From contig CAZOJI010000013.1 of NCBI GenBank assembly GCA_964580055.1, positions 1-64,000 on the forward strand: a stretch of 64,000 bases of DNA. The letters are read 5' to 3'. This document shows, one piece after another, positions 9,195 to 17,052 of the stretch. The position numbers were made by a program, and so were the translations under genes. This DNA comes from JBDGYW01 sp964580055 (lineage in GTDB: Bacteria; Gemmatimonadota; Gemmatimonadetes; Gemmatimonadales; GWC2-71-9). The stretch's first letter is position 1; every line of letters begins with the position of its first letter. The notes under the pieces were generated by a model. It was not told the origin of the DNA and did not search any database. It saw only the letters and a program-made list of their open reading frames with translations.

Positions 9195-9752
9195 GTGAAC
9201 CCGTCTAAGCTGATAGAAGCCCTGGCATTCGCAGCCGACAAGCACCGAGACCAACGCCGCAAAGACGCGGCCGGGTCTCCCTACATCAATCACCCGATAG
9301 CCGTTGCTCACGTCCTAGCCGTCGAAGCGCAGGTTACCGATGAGGCGACCCTGCTCGCGGCCGTGCTGCACGACACCGTCGAGGATACCGAGACCAGCTT
9401 GGAGGAGATAGCGCAGCGTTTTGGGGACCAAGTTGGGCAGATCGTCGCAGAGGTTACCGACGACAAGTCTCTGCCCAAGGCGGTGCGCAAGGAGCTACAG
9501 ATTCACCATGCGGCCAAGGCGTCCGCGAGAGCAAAGCGCCTGAGGATTGCTGACAAGATATGCAACGTTCGGGATGTGACGCTCAACCCACCGGCGGAGT
9601 GGTCCCTGGACCGCAAGCGAGAATACCTGGCCTGGGCGGTAGACGTAGTAGCGGGATGCCGCGGGGTCGACGCTCGCCTCGAGCACGTCTTCGATGAGAC
9701 AATGCGACGAGGGTGGCACTCGTTGGATCCGGACGTCGAGCCGACAGCCTAG
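9195..9752 (+). CDS. MESH1-like HD-domain (p)ppGpp hydrolase, stand-alone
   Basis: The 185-residue product is a single HD phosphohydrolase domain with SPYINHP (His33), AAVLHDTVEDT (H59, D60, E63, D64) and a later Asp in RIADKICNVRD. This is the arrangement of the hydrolase half of SpoT and of small alarmone hydrolases of the MESH1 type, which remove the 3'-pyrophosphate of (p)ppGpp or act on NADPH. No synthetase, TGS or ACT domain is present. The reading frame is open from 9036, but that start would overlap the upstream gene. The GTG at 9195 gives the family's normal N-terminus (KLIEALAFAADKHRDQRRKD), although no clear ribosome site precedes it. Confidence 0.85.
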   Translation: MNPSKLIEALAFAADKHRDQRRKDAAGSPYINHPIAVAHVLAVEAQVTDEATLLAAVLHDTVEDTETSLEEIAQRFGDQVGQIVAEVTDDKSLPKAVRKELQIHHAAKASARAKRLRIADKICNVRDVTLNPPAEWSLDRKREYLAWAVDVVAGCRGVDARLEHVFDETMRRGWHSLDPDVEPTA

Positions 9753-9903
9753 TGCGATCCGTCCGTTCGCCGCATTGACGGGCGGTATTGCGCTGCGGTC
9801 TGTGGCTGCAATCACGTGAATGAACGTATCGCAATCCGACCGGCTGCAAGCGATCTCCGGCTGAAACCGAACGTGCCGCTGTTCGTACCTGTGGAGGCAA
9901 GAG

Positions 9904-10249
9904 ATGTTCGCGAGCACTAGAACGACACGCTCCTTCCAACTGTATGTGGTTATCAGCGTCGTATTGGGTTTTGCCCTGGCGGCTCCGTCACTCTGCGCCG
10001 CACAAGCCGACACCCAGTGGGTGCCCGGCGAGGATTGGATGCGATACGCTGACGTTGCCGAGGCCGGGTTCGACGCCACGCCCCTTCCCCGACGCCTTCA
10101 ATACCTGGGACAACCTCGGCGAGGCGCTGATGATCCTGGGCAGGAGCGACGAGGCAATCCGCGCATACGAGCGGTCTCTGGAACGCAACCCGGACAACGC
10201 GAACGCGCGGGAGATGATCGAACGGATTCGAGGGAGAAGGCGGCCGTAG
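9904..10249 (+). pseudogene. Internally deleted serine hydrolase (beta-lactamase-like) with TPR tail
   Basis: The first frame (ATG 9904) has a signal peptide, then AQADTQWVPGEDWMRYADVAEAGFDA, the usual start of secreted beta-lactamase-type serine hydrolases. Near 10080 this frame loses sense and the next frame reads FPDAFNTWDNLGEALMILGR and SDEAIRAYERSLERNPDNAN, a TPR unit ending at TAG 10247. Enzymes of this type often end in exactly such a TPR. The whole catalytic core is missing, so N- and C-termini were joined out of phase by one large deletion. No active enzyme can be made from this locus. Confidence 0.7.
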
Positions 10250-10295
10250 GGCAATGCGACATTGCGTAGGGCGAACCTGATATCGGAGCAAGATC

Positions 10296-10508
10296 ATGAC
10301 CACACTCGTGGTTGGCGCAAGCGGCGCGACGGGTCGGCTGCTGGTGGAGCAGTTGCTCGAGCGCGGGTAGGATTTGCGGGCGATCGTGAGATCGCCGGAA
10401 AAGCTCCCGGAGGCTCTGCGGAGCAACGACAACCTGTCTCTCATCCATGCGAGTCTGCTGGATCCTTCTGACACCGACATGGCACAGCATGTGGACGGAT
10501 GCCCATAA
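10296..10508 (+). pseudogene. Decayed NAD(P)-binding epimerase/dehydratase-like gene
   Basis: ATG at 10296 opens MTTLVVGASGATGRLLVEQL, a textbook Rossmann start of the atypical SDR (NmrA/YwnB-like) family. The frame is cut by TAG at 10368, where relatives have a Gln or His codon (LERG-stop-DLRAIVRSPEKL). It then continues in the same phase through LSLIHASLLDPSDTDMAQHV to TAA at 10506. The rest of the domain is absent. One nonsense change plus a 3' truncation make this a relic. Confidence 0.75.
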
Positions 10509-10826
10509 TCTACAATAAGGGGCGACTATCTGGGCCAATACCCTCAAGGCCGGTCGCCGCTCGAGGAAGCGCAGAGGTGCCAATAATGGGTTTGCACTCC
10601 GGTTTTTCGGCGTTTTTTTGTGGTTCGTGTCGCGCTACTTGCGTCGAGGCCGCCGATATTGCCTATTACTACGCATTGAGGTTCGACGTTAGCTGCCAAC
10701 AAGACGCTCTGCTGTCGTATCCCCGGCATTAGCAGTCTCTCAGATCGGTGCGAGGCTTTGGGCGCGCGGGCGTATCAGACATTGCGAATCGAAACCTCGA
10801 TCCCAACTCCATTTCCGGAGGCCACC
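10509..10826. other. Gene-free stretch
   Basis: About 320 bases between a relic and a lipoprotein gene. A T-rich patch (CCGGTTTTTCGGCGTTTTTTT, about 10600-10619) stands out but no stable stem precedes it. The final bases carry CCGGAGG, the ribosome site for the gene at 10827. No protein-like frame was recognised. Confidence 0.4.
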
Positions 10827-11309
10827 ATGCGGACTGGACCCACCTCTGCAGCTCTACTCTCACTGGCCATCGCGCTCACGGCATGTGCGCCGGAAGTCGG
10901 CCCACTGTCGGAGGAGGACATCGCTGCCGTCATGAATCTGGGACTCGCGTATCAGCAGGACGTGCTGGTGGGTGACGCTGACGGCATAGCGGGCCTGTAC
11001 ACAGAAGATGGTGTCGAGATGCCACCTCACGGCCCCGCCCGAGAGGGGCGGGAAGCCATTCGGTCCGCGTATGCGGATATGGGCGCTACCGTCACCGACT
11101 TCAATGTGACCGTTACGGAGGTGGACGGCTTGAACGGATTAGCGTACGAACGTGGCACTTGGAGTGCGACAATGGTGCGCGAGGGTGAGGAAGAATCGGT
11201 GACGGACCACGGCACGTACCTCTGCGTTGCGCGCAAGCAGAGCAACGACGTATGGCTCTGGGAGGCCATGACCTGGAACTCCGGAGTGCCCATTCCAGAA
11301 GAGGAGTAA
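10827..11309 (+). CDS. NTF2-like (DUF4440/SnoaL) lipoprotein
   Basis: The 160-residue lipoprotein has lipobox LTAC (Cys20), followed by LAYQQDVLVGDADGIAGLYT, EDGVEMPPHGP and GREAIRSAYADMG. This is the standard pattern of DUF4440/SnoaL-like domains, in which a helix pair and an EDG turn precede the curved sheet. It should be periplasmic and membrane-anchored. The open frame extends to 10758, but the ATG at 10827 is led by GGAGG with six-base spacing and starts the signal peptide. Ligand or reaction is unknown. It is similar in fold, not in sequence detail, to the lipoprotein at 8624. Confidence 0.85.
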   Translation: MRTGPTSAALLSLAIALTACAPEVGPLSEEDIAAVMNLGLAYQQDVLVGDADGIAGLYTEDGVEMPPHGPAREGREAIRSAYADMGATVTDFNVTVTEVDGLNGLAYERGTWSATMVREGEEESVTDHGTYLCVARKQSNDVWLWEAMTWNSGVPIPEEE

Positions 11310-11386
11310 GGCGGCCGGATGCCCGGCGGGTGTAGCGCAACTGCCGGTGCGGCCATCATCGCGGATGCCCGGCCGAATCGGCATGC

Positions 11387-11512
11387 GTGAAAAGGCTGCG
11401 TGAAGGTCTCGTCACTTGGGCCAGGTTCGACGCGCCGTGGCTGTCCTACGTAAACGAAGACACCTTTGCCGGCTCACTCGACGCAGTGCGCAGGCTGGAC
11501 CCGGGCAGATGA
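11387..11512 (+). pseudogene. Possible remnant of a metallo-beta-lactamase-fold hydrolase
   Basis: A GTG-led 41-codon frame reads REGLVTWARFDAPWLSYVNE and then DTFAGSLDAVRRLDP before TGA. The WARFDxPWL and FAxxLDxVRxLDP patterns recall the middle of MBL-fold hydrolases just before a conserved SSH motif, which is missing. No ribosome site is seen. The call rests on remembered family patterns and is tentative. Confidence 0.35.
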
Positions 11513-11532
11513 TGGCCGGCATATAGTCGGCT

Positions 11533-12000
11533 TCATGAGCTGAGCTGCTTTGGATTTTCGTCCAGGAACCGGCGTCGCGTATGATCATCAGGCGCGAGGC
11601 ACTGCGGAGCTACTCCTGCCAGACGATGCCGGTGGCGGGCTACGAAGTCGTACACGGCATCCCGGATCCGCCTCGGAATCAGATATGCAAGCGCGCTCAG
11701 TCGCCAAACGCCGCCGAGGTACTTTGCCACCTTCAAAGTCCCGTCGGACTTGACGAACACCCGTTCCGGTCCGCGCTCAGTAGCCGGCTCGAGCCACACC
11801 AGCGATTCGACATTCCGGAGCCACGGGTGCCGCTTCAGAAGAGACTCGCCGAAGGAACCCTGAAGGGTCGCGAAGCGAAGCGTGCGTTGCCGCTCGTGCT
11901 CGAGCACGAATCGCACCGATCTCCTGCAAAAGCCGCAAGACCCGTCATAGAACAGAATCGCGGAGGAAGATTGGGGTCCAGGTTCTAGTCGGTTTTGCAT
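11533..12000 (-). CDS. DCC-family (DUF393) thiol-disulfide oxidoreductase-like protein
   Basis: This 155-residue protein carries the family signature FYDGSCGFCRRSVRF near residue 17, a CxxC inside a thioredoxin-like N-terminus, and the typical later block VAKYLGGVWRL with basic helices at the end. The family is named for its DxxCxxC motif, and its substrates are unknown. The start ATGCAAAACC overlaps the last codons of the upstream cation exporter by 16 bases, so translation is probably coupled. Pairing with a metal exporter is a context clue only. The frame also allows start codons further upstream, but they fall inside the exporter gene. Confidence 0.85.
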   Translation of the reverse strand: MQNRLEPGPQSSSAILFYDGSCGFCRRSVRFVLEHERQRTLRFATLQGSFGESLLKRHPWLRNVESLVWLEPATERGPERVFVKSDGTLKVAKYLGGVWRLSALAYLIPRRIRDAVYDFVARHRHRLAGVAPQCLAPDDHTRRRFLDENPKQLSS

Positions 12001-12890
12001 TGGACCGTGCATACGTCTGCTTCGCCACGTTCCCACTGCAGAGTGATGTGGCATATTCCGAATCGATCGCAAAGCACGCTCGCCGCCTCGTTCAAGAGCG
12101 CATCCTCACCTGGAGACGCCGGCTTGAGCAGGTGCGCGGTTAGAGCATTCTCGGTCGTGCTCAGGGCCCAGACGTGGAGATCGTGCACCTCCAATACCCC
12201 GGGTAATGATGCCAGGTAGTCTCGGACCTCCCCTAAGTCGATTCCCTCCGGCACCGCATCCATAGCCAGGTTGAACGCTGCGCGCATGATACGCCAGGTA
12301 CCCCAAACGATCACGCCGGCGATGGCGAGGCTCACGGTGGGATCGACCCACACCCATCCGGATACGGCTAGTAACACTCCGGACGCGACTACGCCTCCGG
12401 AGACTGCGGCGTCGGCCGCCATGTGAGCGAACGCGGCGCGAATGTTCAGGTCGGATTTTCTGCCGCGCAGAAACAAAAGAGCCGTGGCGGTGTTCACCGC
12501 GACACCGGCCAGCGCAACGACGATCACCACGCGCGCGTCGGTGGCGGAAGGTTGGAAGAGCCGGTGCGCCGCTTCCCACACGATCACGCCCACTGCGCCC
12601 ATGATTAGCAGGGAATTGGCGAGCGCCGCGAGGATGGTTGCCCTCCTCATCCCGTAGGTGCGCCGCTGGCTGGGCGCTCGGCTCGCGGCCAACGTGGCGC
12701 CCCAAGCGAGCAGCAGGCTCAAGACGTCGGTGGCGTTGTGACCTGCGTCGGCCAGGAGGGCCATCGATCCGCCGGTGATTCCGGCTACGACCTCGACCGC
12801 TATGAACACGACGTTGAGCGTCACACCGAGCGCGAATGCGCTGTCGCGGCGAGGCGGGACGTGCGCGTGATCGTGATGGCCGTCGGACAT
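11985..12890 (-). CDS. Cation diffusion facilitator (Zn/Cd/Co exporter)
   Basis: The product has 301 residues with six membrane segments and a soluble C-terminal domain, the CDF layout. Metal-site motifs are visible in TM2 (LLADAGHNATD, HxxxD) and TM5 (AFAHMAADAAVS, HxxxD), which matches zinc-type ZitB/CzcD exporters. The N-terminal SDGHHDHAHVP is His-rich and may bind metal. The C-terminal half (VHDLHVWALSTTENALTAHL) is the dimerising ferredoxin-like domain. It overlaps the downstream DCC-family gene. Exact metal specificity cannot be read. Confidence 0.93.
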   Translation of the reverse strand: MSDGHHDHAHVPPRRDSAFALGVTLNVVFIAVEVVAGITGGSMALLADAGHNATDVLSLLLAWGATLAASRAPSQRRTYGMRRATILAALANSLLIMGAVGVIVWEAAHRLFQPSATDARVVIVVALAGVAVNTATALLFLRGRKSDLNIRAAFAHMAADAAVSGGVVASGVLLAVSGWVWVDPTVSLAIAGVIVWGTWRIMRAAFNLAMDAVPEGIDLGEVRDYLASLPGVLEVHDLHVWALSTTENALTAHLLKPASPGEDALLNEAASVLCDRFGICHITLQWERGEADVCTVQCKTD

Positions 12891-13076
12891 ACGTAGGAAT
12901 CATCACGAGTTGGGGTGTGGAGTCAACCGGCCGCGGGCGCTCCAGGTTTCAATCGGCCCTCAGAGCCGTCGCCCGATCAACGCTACATCCATCTGTGAGC
13001 TTCGACCGACTCCGAACGGCTCGATCGAAGGAACCTGCTATCGATCTCGGTGGGCACCGGCCCCTGATCCCCTCCT

Positions 13077-13682
13077 CTACTTGCCCGACGCCGCGATGGA
13101 GCTGAAGTCCACACACACTTGCTCCAGCTCGTGATCTTCGAGCACCTTGCGCTTGAGTGCACACATCGGTTTAGAATCGGGGGCGCGGGCGCGTTCGACT
13201 CCGCGCTTTTCAATGGTCTCCAAATACGCGCAATCTGCGCAGGTTCCGAACGGTTTCGCGACATGCTTCATCTCCAGCGAAGCCAGGAGACGTTTGAGAC
13301 CCTTGATAGTCTGCGCGCGTATACCTGGCGGCAGTTCCTCGGCAGCCCTTACCAGAGACGTGCAAGGGTCGTGGCGGAGCATTTCCAAGCCGGTAGGGGT
13401 GAGATCCAAAACCGACGACCTGCCGTCTTCCGGAGAGCGGGTCTTCCTGACGTAACCCTCGTTGACCAGGCTCTTGACCGTCTGCGAGGCGGTGCCCCGC
13501 GTCGTGGCATGGTACTCAGCGAATGCCGACACGGTGCGGGAAGCGTGGTTGGCCCGCTGGAGATACCTCAGCACGCTCCACTGGGCGGGAGACAAACCCT
13601 CAACATAATCGTGAGTCGCTCGACCCAACTGAAAGATCAGGTCAGCAAGTGTCCGCGCGGTACCGTGGTCATTGTCCGTCAT
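13077..13682 (-). CDS. MarR-family regulator with four-cysteine C-terminal extension
   Basis: Residues 1-135 form a MarR winged helix (LSPAQWSVLRYLQRANHASR; wing segment TRSPEDGRSSVLDLTPTG). After it comes a 60-residue tail with Cys148, Cys151, Cys174 and Cys190 (GTCADCAYL, KPMCALKRK, EQVCVDF), which standard MarR proteins lack. The spacing suits a metal or Fe-S ligand set or a redox switch; this is inference. The gene diverges from a SufT-like factor and a superoxide dismutase. No Shine-Dalgarno is visible before the ATG, and TATTAT lies six bases upstream of it, so a leaderless transcript is possible. A palindrome lies about 30 bases upstream of the start. Confidence 0.88.
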   Translation of the reverse strand: MTDNDHGTARTLADLIFQLGRATHDYVEGLSPAQWSVLRYLQRANHASRTVSAFAEYHATTRGTASQTVKSLVNEGYVRKTRSPEDGRSSVLDLTPTGLEMLRHDPCTSLVRAAEELPPGIRAQTIKGLKRLLASLEMKHVAKPFGTCADCAYLETIEKRGVERARAPDSKPMCALKRKVLEDHELEQVCVDFSSIAASGK

Positions 13683-13710
13683 GAAAATATAATAGCGTTA
13701 CAAAACCACC

Positions 13711-13722
13711 TTGACAAGTCAA
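13711..13722. promoter_or_regulatory. Candidate MarR operator over a -35 element
   Basis: TTGAC-AA-GTCAA is an inverted repeat in the 168-base divergent region between the MarR gene and the SufT-like gene. TTGACA is also a perfect -35 hexamer for the rightward genes, with a weak -10 (TTGGTT, 13734-13739) after 17 bases. Autorepression and control of the divergent genes by the MarR protein is the simple reading. It is inferred from position and symmetry only. Confidence 0.45.
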
Positions 13723-13850
13723 GGGCCTTTCATTTGGTTTCGTTTCGATACTATTGTCCTGGTCGTCGATGATAATGTCCGGACACCAGCACGCGCAAAC
13801 AGTTCCAGACACCGGTCTGAACCAATCGTAGGGCACGAGGGCACGAGACA

Positions 13851-14267
13851 ATGACTAAGACAAACGCGGCACCGCAGACGAAGACCGGCCAAGGCGACTC
13901 CACTGATCTCGATGGTTCCTCCTCGGGCGCAACAGCTAGCGCCGAGGCCGCGGCGGGCCAAGGAGAGGTCAGCGTCAAAGAAGAGGACGTGAAATCGGCC
14001 CTGCGCAGGGTCTTAGACCCCGAAATGGAAATCAACATAGTAGACCTGGGGCTTGTGTACGAGATCGAGGTCTACGGTGACGAAGTGGTCGTACAAATGA
14101 CCCTCACATCCCCGAGTTGTCCGATGGGTCCCCAGATCATTAGCGACACAAAAGCTGCCGCAGAGTCGGTCGAAGGAGTGAGCCAAGCGGAAATCACACT
14201 CGTGTGGGAACCATTCTGGACCTCGGAACGCATTGACCACCGCATACGCGCTTACATGGGTATGTGA
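13851..14267 (+). CDS. MIP18/SufT-like Fe-S assembly factor (DUF59)
   Basis: This 138-residue protein has a low-complexity acidic N-terminus (about 45 residues) followed by a DUF59 domain. Motifs are LRRVLDPEMEINIVDLGLVY, VQMTLTSPSCPMGPQI with the single conserved Cys, and a closing WEPFWTSERI. DUF59 proteins (SufT, MIP18, PaaD-like) help mature or carry Fe-S clusters for target proteins. It is divergent from the Cys-rich MarR gene and 155 bases upstream of superoxide dismutase on the same strand, which suggests a redox or iron-sulfur stress context. The N-terminal extension has no recognised function. No strong ribosome site precedes the ATG at 13851. Confidence 0.88.
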   Translation: MTKTNAAPQTKTGQGDSTDLDGSSSGATASAEAAAGQGEVSVKEEDVKSALRRVLDPEMEINIVDLGLVYEIEVYGDEVVVQMTLTSPSCPMGPQIISDTKAAAESVEGVSQAEITLVWEPFWTSERIDHRIRAYMGM

Positions 14268-14422
14268 CAAAGCAACACTACCGCGGCTATGTAGTTGCGA
14301 AGTCACTCGGCCGCGCGATTGGAGCAAAGCGGCCATCACAGACTGATTGGCCAGTCGGTCAAAGAGACAAACTGACAATTGCTGGGCGGAAACGCCCGGC
14401 GCAATACGAGAGGAGAACACAA

Positions 14423-15073
14423 ATGCCAGCCGTATTGGGAGACCTGCCGTATCCTTACGACGCATTGGAGCCGTACATCGACGCACGCACCATGGAGATT
14501 CATCATTCGAAGCACCACGCGGCGTACGTAGCAAATCTCAACAAGGCCTTGGAAGGCCGTGCTGAGCTGGAGGTTAAGAGCGCGGAGGAACTACTTGCTG
14601 GACATGCCGACCTGCCCTCGGACATCAGGCAGGCGGTCATCAATCACGGTGGGGGCCACGCGAACCACACGCTGTTCTGGCGAATACTCGGGCCCAACAA
14701 GGGTAACGGACCCTCAGGGAAGCTCGCGGCCGCAATTTCCTCTGCATTCGGTAGTTACGAAAGCTTCAGAGAGCAGTTCACACAAGCTGCGATCTCGCGA
14801 TTCGGGTCGGGATGGGCCTGGTTGAGCCTGAAGCCGTCGGGAGAACTGCAGGTGACATCAACGGGCAATCAGGATTCCCCTTTGATTTTTGGTAGCGTTC
14901 CCATTCTCGGCCTTGATGTATGGGAGCATGCATATTATTTGAAGTACCAGAACCGTCGGCCGGAGTACGTCGAGGCTTGGTGGAACGTGGTGAACTGGGA
15001 TGAAGTTGGCCGATTGTTCAACCGGGGCCGAGCGGTCGAGTCGGTGCATTTCGTAGGCTCGGCGGAGCGATAA
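14423..15073 (+). CDS. sodA: Superoxide dismutase, Mn-type
   Basis: The 216-residue enzyme dismutates superoxide to hydrogen peroxide and oxygen, probably in the cytoplasm since no signal peptide is present. Metal ligands read as His27 (EIHHSKHH), His82 (HANHTLFW), Asp165 and His169 (LDVWEHAYYLKYQNRR). The second-shell Gln is supplied from the C-terminal domain (Gln150 in TGNQDSP) and Gly is found in GGGHANH, the manganese-type pattern. AGGAG precedes the ATG at 14423. The frame is open further upstream, but that part does not resemble the family. It follows the SufT-like gene. Confidence 0.95.
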   Translation: MPAVLGDLPYPYDALEPYIDARTMEIHHSKHHAAYVANLNKALEGRAELEVKSAEELLAGHADLPSDIRQAVINHGGGHANHTLFWRILGPNKGNGPSGKLAAAISSAFGSYESFREQFTQAAISRFGSGWAWLSLKPSGELQVTSTGNQDSPLIFGSVPILGLDVWEHAYYLKYQNRRPEYVEAWWNVVNWDEVGRLFNRGRAVESVHFVGSAER

Positions 15074-15116
15074 CGCCGATTAGGCGCGAGAATCTCAACT
15101 AGTGGAGCCCTGAGCG

Positions 15117-15395
15117 ATGTCGAAAAGGCCTGATCTCACAAACCGGATTAAGCTGTTGGGTTTCACGGCTTGGTGGCTCTGGAGAACCGTTTACTTCCTG
15201 AAGATGCCCGGGTTCGCCAGGAAGATCCGCGTCGCTCTGGATTGGACGTTCGGGCTATTCTTCCCTCGGGATCATGTTCAGTTGGGAGTGATACGCGGTG
15301 CGCGACGCGGTGCGCCACCTACAGTCGGATTGCTGGACCCGGCCGCTCCCGCTGAGAAACCGCCCAGGGAACTGACCACCAGTGCCTCAGGCTGA
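15117..15395 (+). pseudogene. C-terminal remnant of a type II NADH dehydrogenase
   Basis: The 92-residue frame reads LLGFTAWWLWRTVYFLKMPG, then RKIRVALDWTFGLFFPRDHV and QLGV. This matches the membrane-anchoring C-terminal tail of NDH-2-like FAD enzymes and contains none of their two Rossmann domains. An in-frame TGA lies two codons before the ATG, so nothing more is attached. It could be a stand-alone amphipathic membrane peptide, but a truncated relic is the simpler view. The last 35 residues are Pro/Ala-rich and not conserved in type. Confidence 0.55.
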
Positions 15396-15623
15396 TGTCT
15401 CATCGCCGTGGTGCTGTACCGTCGAGAACCAGGCCAGGCTGTGCCACTGCCCCGATTCACAGCTGGAGTAATCCGAGACACAACGTCCGGCGCCGCGCAA
15501 GATCTCGAAGCTGCCAAGTAGATCAACGTATGGCCTAGGTGTACGCTGGACGCCGAGGTTACACTTGGTTGTATCTTTCAGCACCCAACGAGTTCGCTAA
15601 GCCACTTTGCTCTGGAAGGCCTG

Positions 15624-16034
15624 ATGTCCGCGACACGTCCCAGCAATCAAGAACCCACTCGATTCGCGTTGTCCTCTCTCATCGACGCACTGCCTGACGC
15701 CATCGTCATGGTCGATACGGACGGGCGAATAGTCGATGCGAACATCCACGCGGTGGGGATGTTCGGGCATACGCGCGACCAACTGCTTGGCCAGAAGATC
15801 GAGATGCTGTTGCCGGAGGAGCTTCGCAGCCGTCATGAGAAAGAGCGCGAGGGTTACGTCGCGAACGCACGGGTGAGACCGATGGGCGCGGGCATTCGTC
15901 TGTCGGGCTTGCACCGGGACGGTCACGAGTTCCAGGTAGAGATCAACCTCGCGCCTTATCAGTCACCTGAAGGTCTGCGCGTGGTCGCTTCCATTCGCGA
16001 CGTAGCGGCGCAGCGGCGTTGTCAAGACAAATGA
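15624..16034 (+). CDS. Stand-alone PAS-domain protein
   Basis: The 136-residue product is one PAS fold: LIDALPDAIVMVDTDGRIVD, ANIHAVGMFGHTRDQLLGQK, LLPEELRSRHEKER and IRLSGLHRDGHEFQVEINL, closing with VVASIRDVAAQRR. PAS modules of this subtype are normally followed by a kinase or GGDEF domain. Here a TGA ends the frame shortly after the PAS and no output domain follows in any phase. It is either a single-domain sensor or the surviving front end of a truncated signalling gene. GGAAGG precedes the ATG. Ligand is unknown. Confidence 0.75.
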   Translation: MSATRPSNQEPTRFALSSLIDALPDAIVMVDTDGRIVDANIHAVGMFGHTRDQLLGQKIEMLLPEELRSRHEKEREGYVANARVRPMGAGIRLSGLHRDGHEFQVEINLAPYQSPEGLRVVASIRDVAAQRRCQDK

Positions 16035-16607
16035 GTTGAGGTTGCCTCGCGCTCGCAGCGCGCAGTAGAACCGAGCAAAGACGCCGAAGCCGCAGTAGTG
16101 CGAGCGCTGGTAAAGCGCCAGGTGCTCGCGCCTGAAGTTCCACCCTACATTCATTGACTGACTGCCCCAGCGCACCGCGCGGCAGTGAACTGAAGGCGAC
16201 TAACCAGCTCTGCAACACAACAGCACCTACCGTCGACATCGCAATTCTTGCAATTGGCAAGGTATGGGTTGTTAGCTGGAGAATATGTGTCCGAGTACAG
16301 CTCATGGCGATGTATGCCGGCAGTTGGGAAGGCCCAATATCCCAACTCCTGAGGTCCAGTGATGACGTCGAACGAAGTCGGACATTCGGCGTTCCCGGTA
16401 TGGGTATTCGGAGTCAATTGGAGACGTGCAAAAATCAGGAAGTTGACGAGCAGGTGAACACCTCCACTCCTCTCATCCTCATCACCACCAACCACTCACC
16501 ACTCACCACTCACCCCAAAGTTGAGCCTGCGGTGCCGCAGCGTTATGCTGCAAATGGGAAACACATCGAACGAATACGGAGTATCATACAGCGGAGGCCA
16601 AGCTCCG
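16035..16607. other. Gene-poor stretch
   Basis: About 570 bases without a convincing gene. Features seen are a C-rich direct repeat of CCACTCA/CCACTCACC units near 16485-16515, and a weak, imperfect inverted pair (about 16197-16215 and 16265-16282) that does not fit an integron attC site. Long frames crossing it have random-looking composition. Confidence 0.4.
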
Positions 16608-16976
16608 ATGGTCGTATACCACCGTTCCACCATCGCCGGTGCACGCAAGATCATAAAACATGGCTTCGAGGATGAGAAATGGAGCTTCTCGCTGCATGAT
16701 GCGCTGACAGGGGAGCCGTTGAGGGCGTACGGTGTCTGGTTGACGGATAGACCGTTGGGTCTCGAAGAGGGACCGCCGGGTGATGCCATCTTGGAGGTGC
16801 GGGTGGACTTCTCGGAAGAAGCTTTGCAGGCCTTCGAGCTCCTTGGTGTCTTCGAGGACGCCCGGCTCTGGGTGGTGCCGACTGAGATCATATCCCCACA
16901 CTCGAAGATAAGGATCCTAGCGGTAGACCCCGGTGTGTCGGGACAGTTCGAGGCGATTGACGGCGACCAGATCTGA
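16608..16976 (+). CDS. Small uncharacterised protein, ADP-ribosyltransferase-like pattern
   Basis: The 122-residue product begins MVVYHRSTIAGARKIIKHGF and has YGVWLTDRPLGLEEGPPGDA followed by ILEVRVDFSEEALQAFELLG. The order (YHR/YHxT with a helix AxxIIxxGF, then GVWLxDRP, then an acidic strand region) recalls small RNA-phosphotransferase or ADP-ribosyltransferase-like folds. This is a remembered pattern and no catalytic triad can be proven. The frame is open from 16521, but GGAGG at ten bases before the ATG at 16608 and the usual family-like N-terminus favour this start. No antitoxin-like partner is adjacent. The next gene is an S46 peptidase on the same strand. Confidence 0.6.
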   Translation: MVVYHRSTIAGARKIIKHGFEDEKWSFSLHDALTGEPLRAYGVWLTDRPLGLEEGPPGDAILEVRVDFSEEALQAFELLGVFEDARLWVVPTEIISPHSKIRILAVDPGVSGQFEAIDGDQI

Positions 16977-17052
16977 GTTCATTCACGCCGACTCCGTGTC
17001 GAGTTACTCACCGAGTTGTGCAGCCCCATTCACTTCTATCCGAGAAGAAACC

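Noticed and set aside
16197..16282. Possible integron attC site (AACCAGCTCTGC ... GGTTGTTAGCTGG)
   Set aside because: The core sites do not fit the GTTRRRY / RYYYAAC consensus and the arms pair poorly. No integrase or cassette array is nearby.
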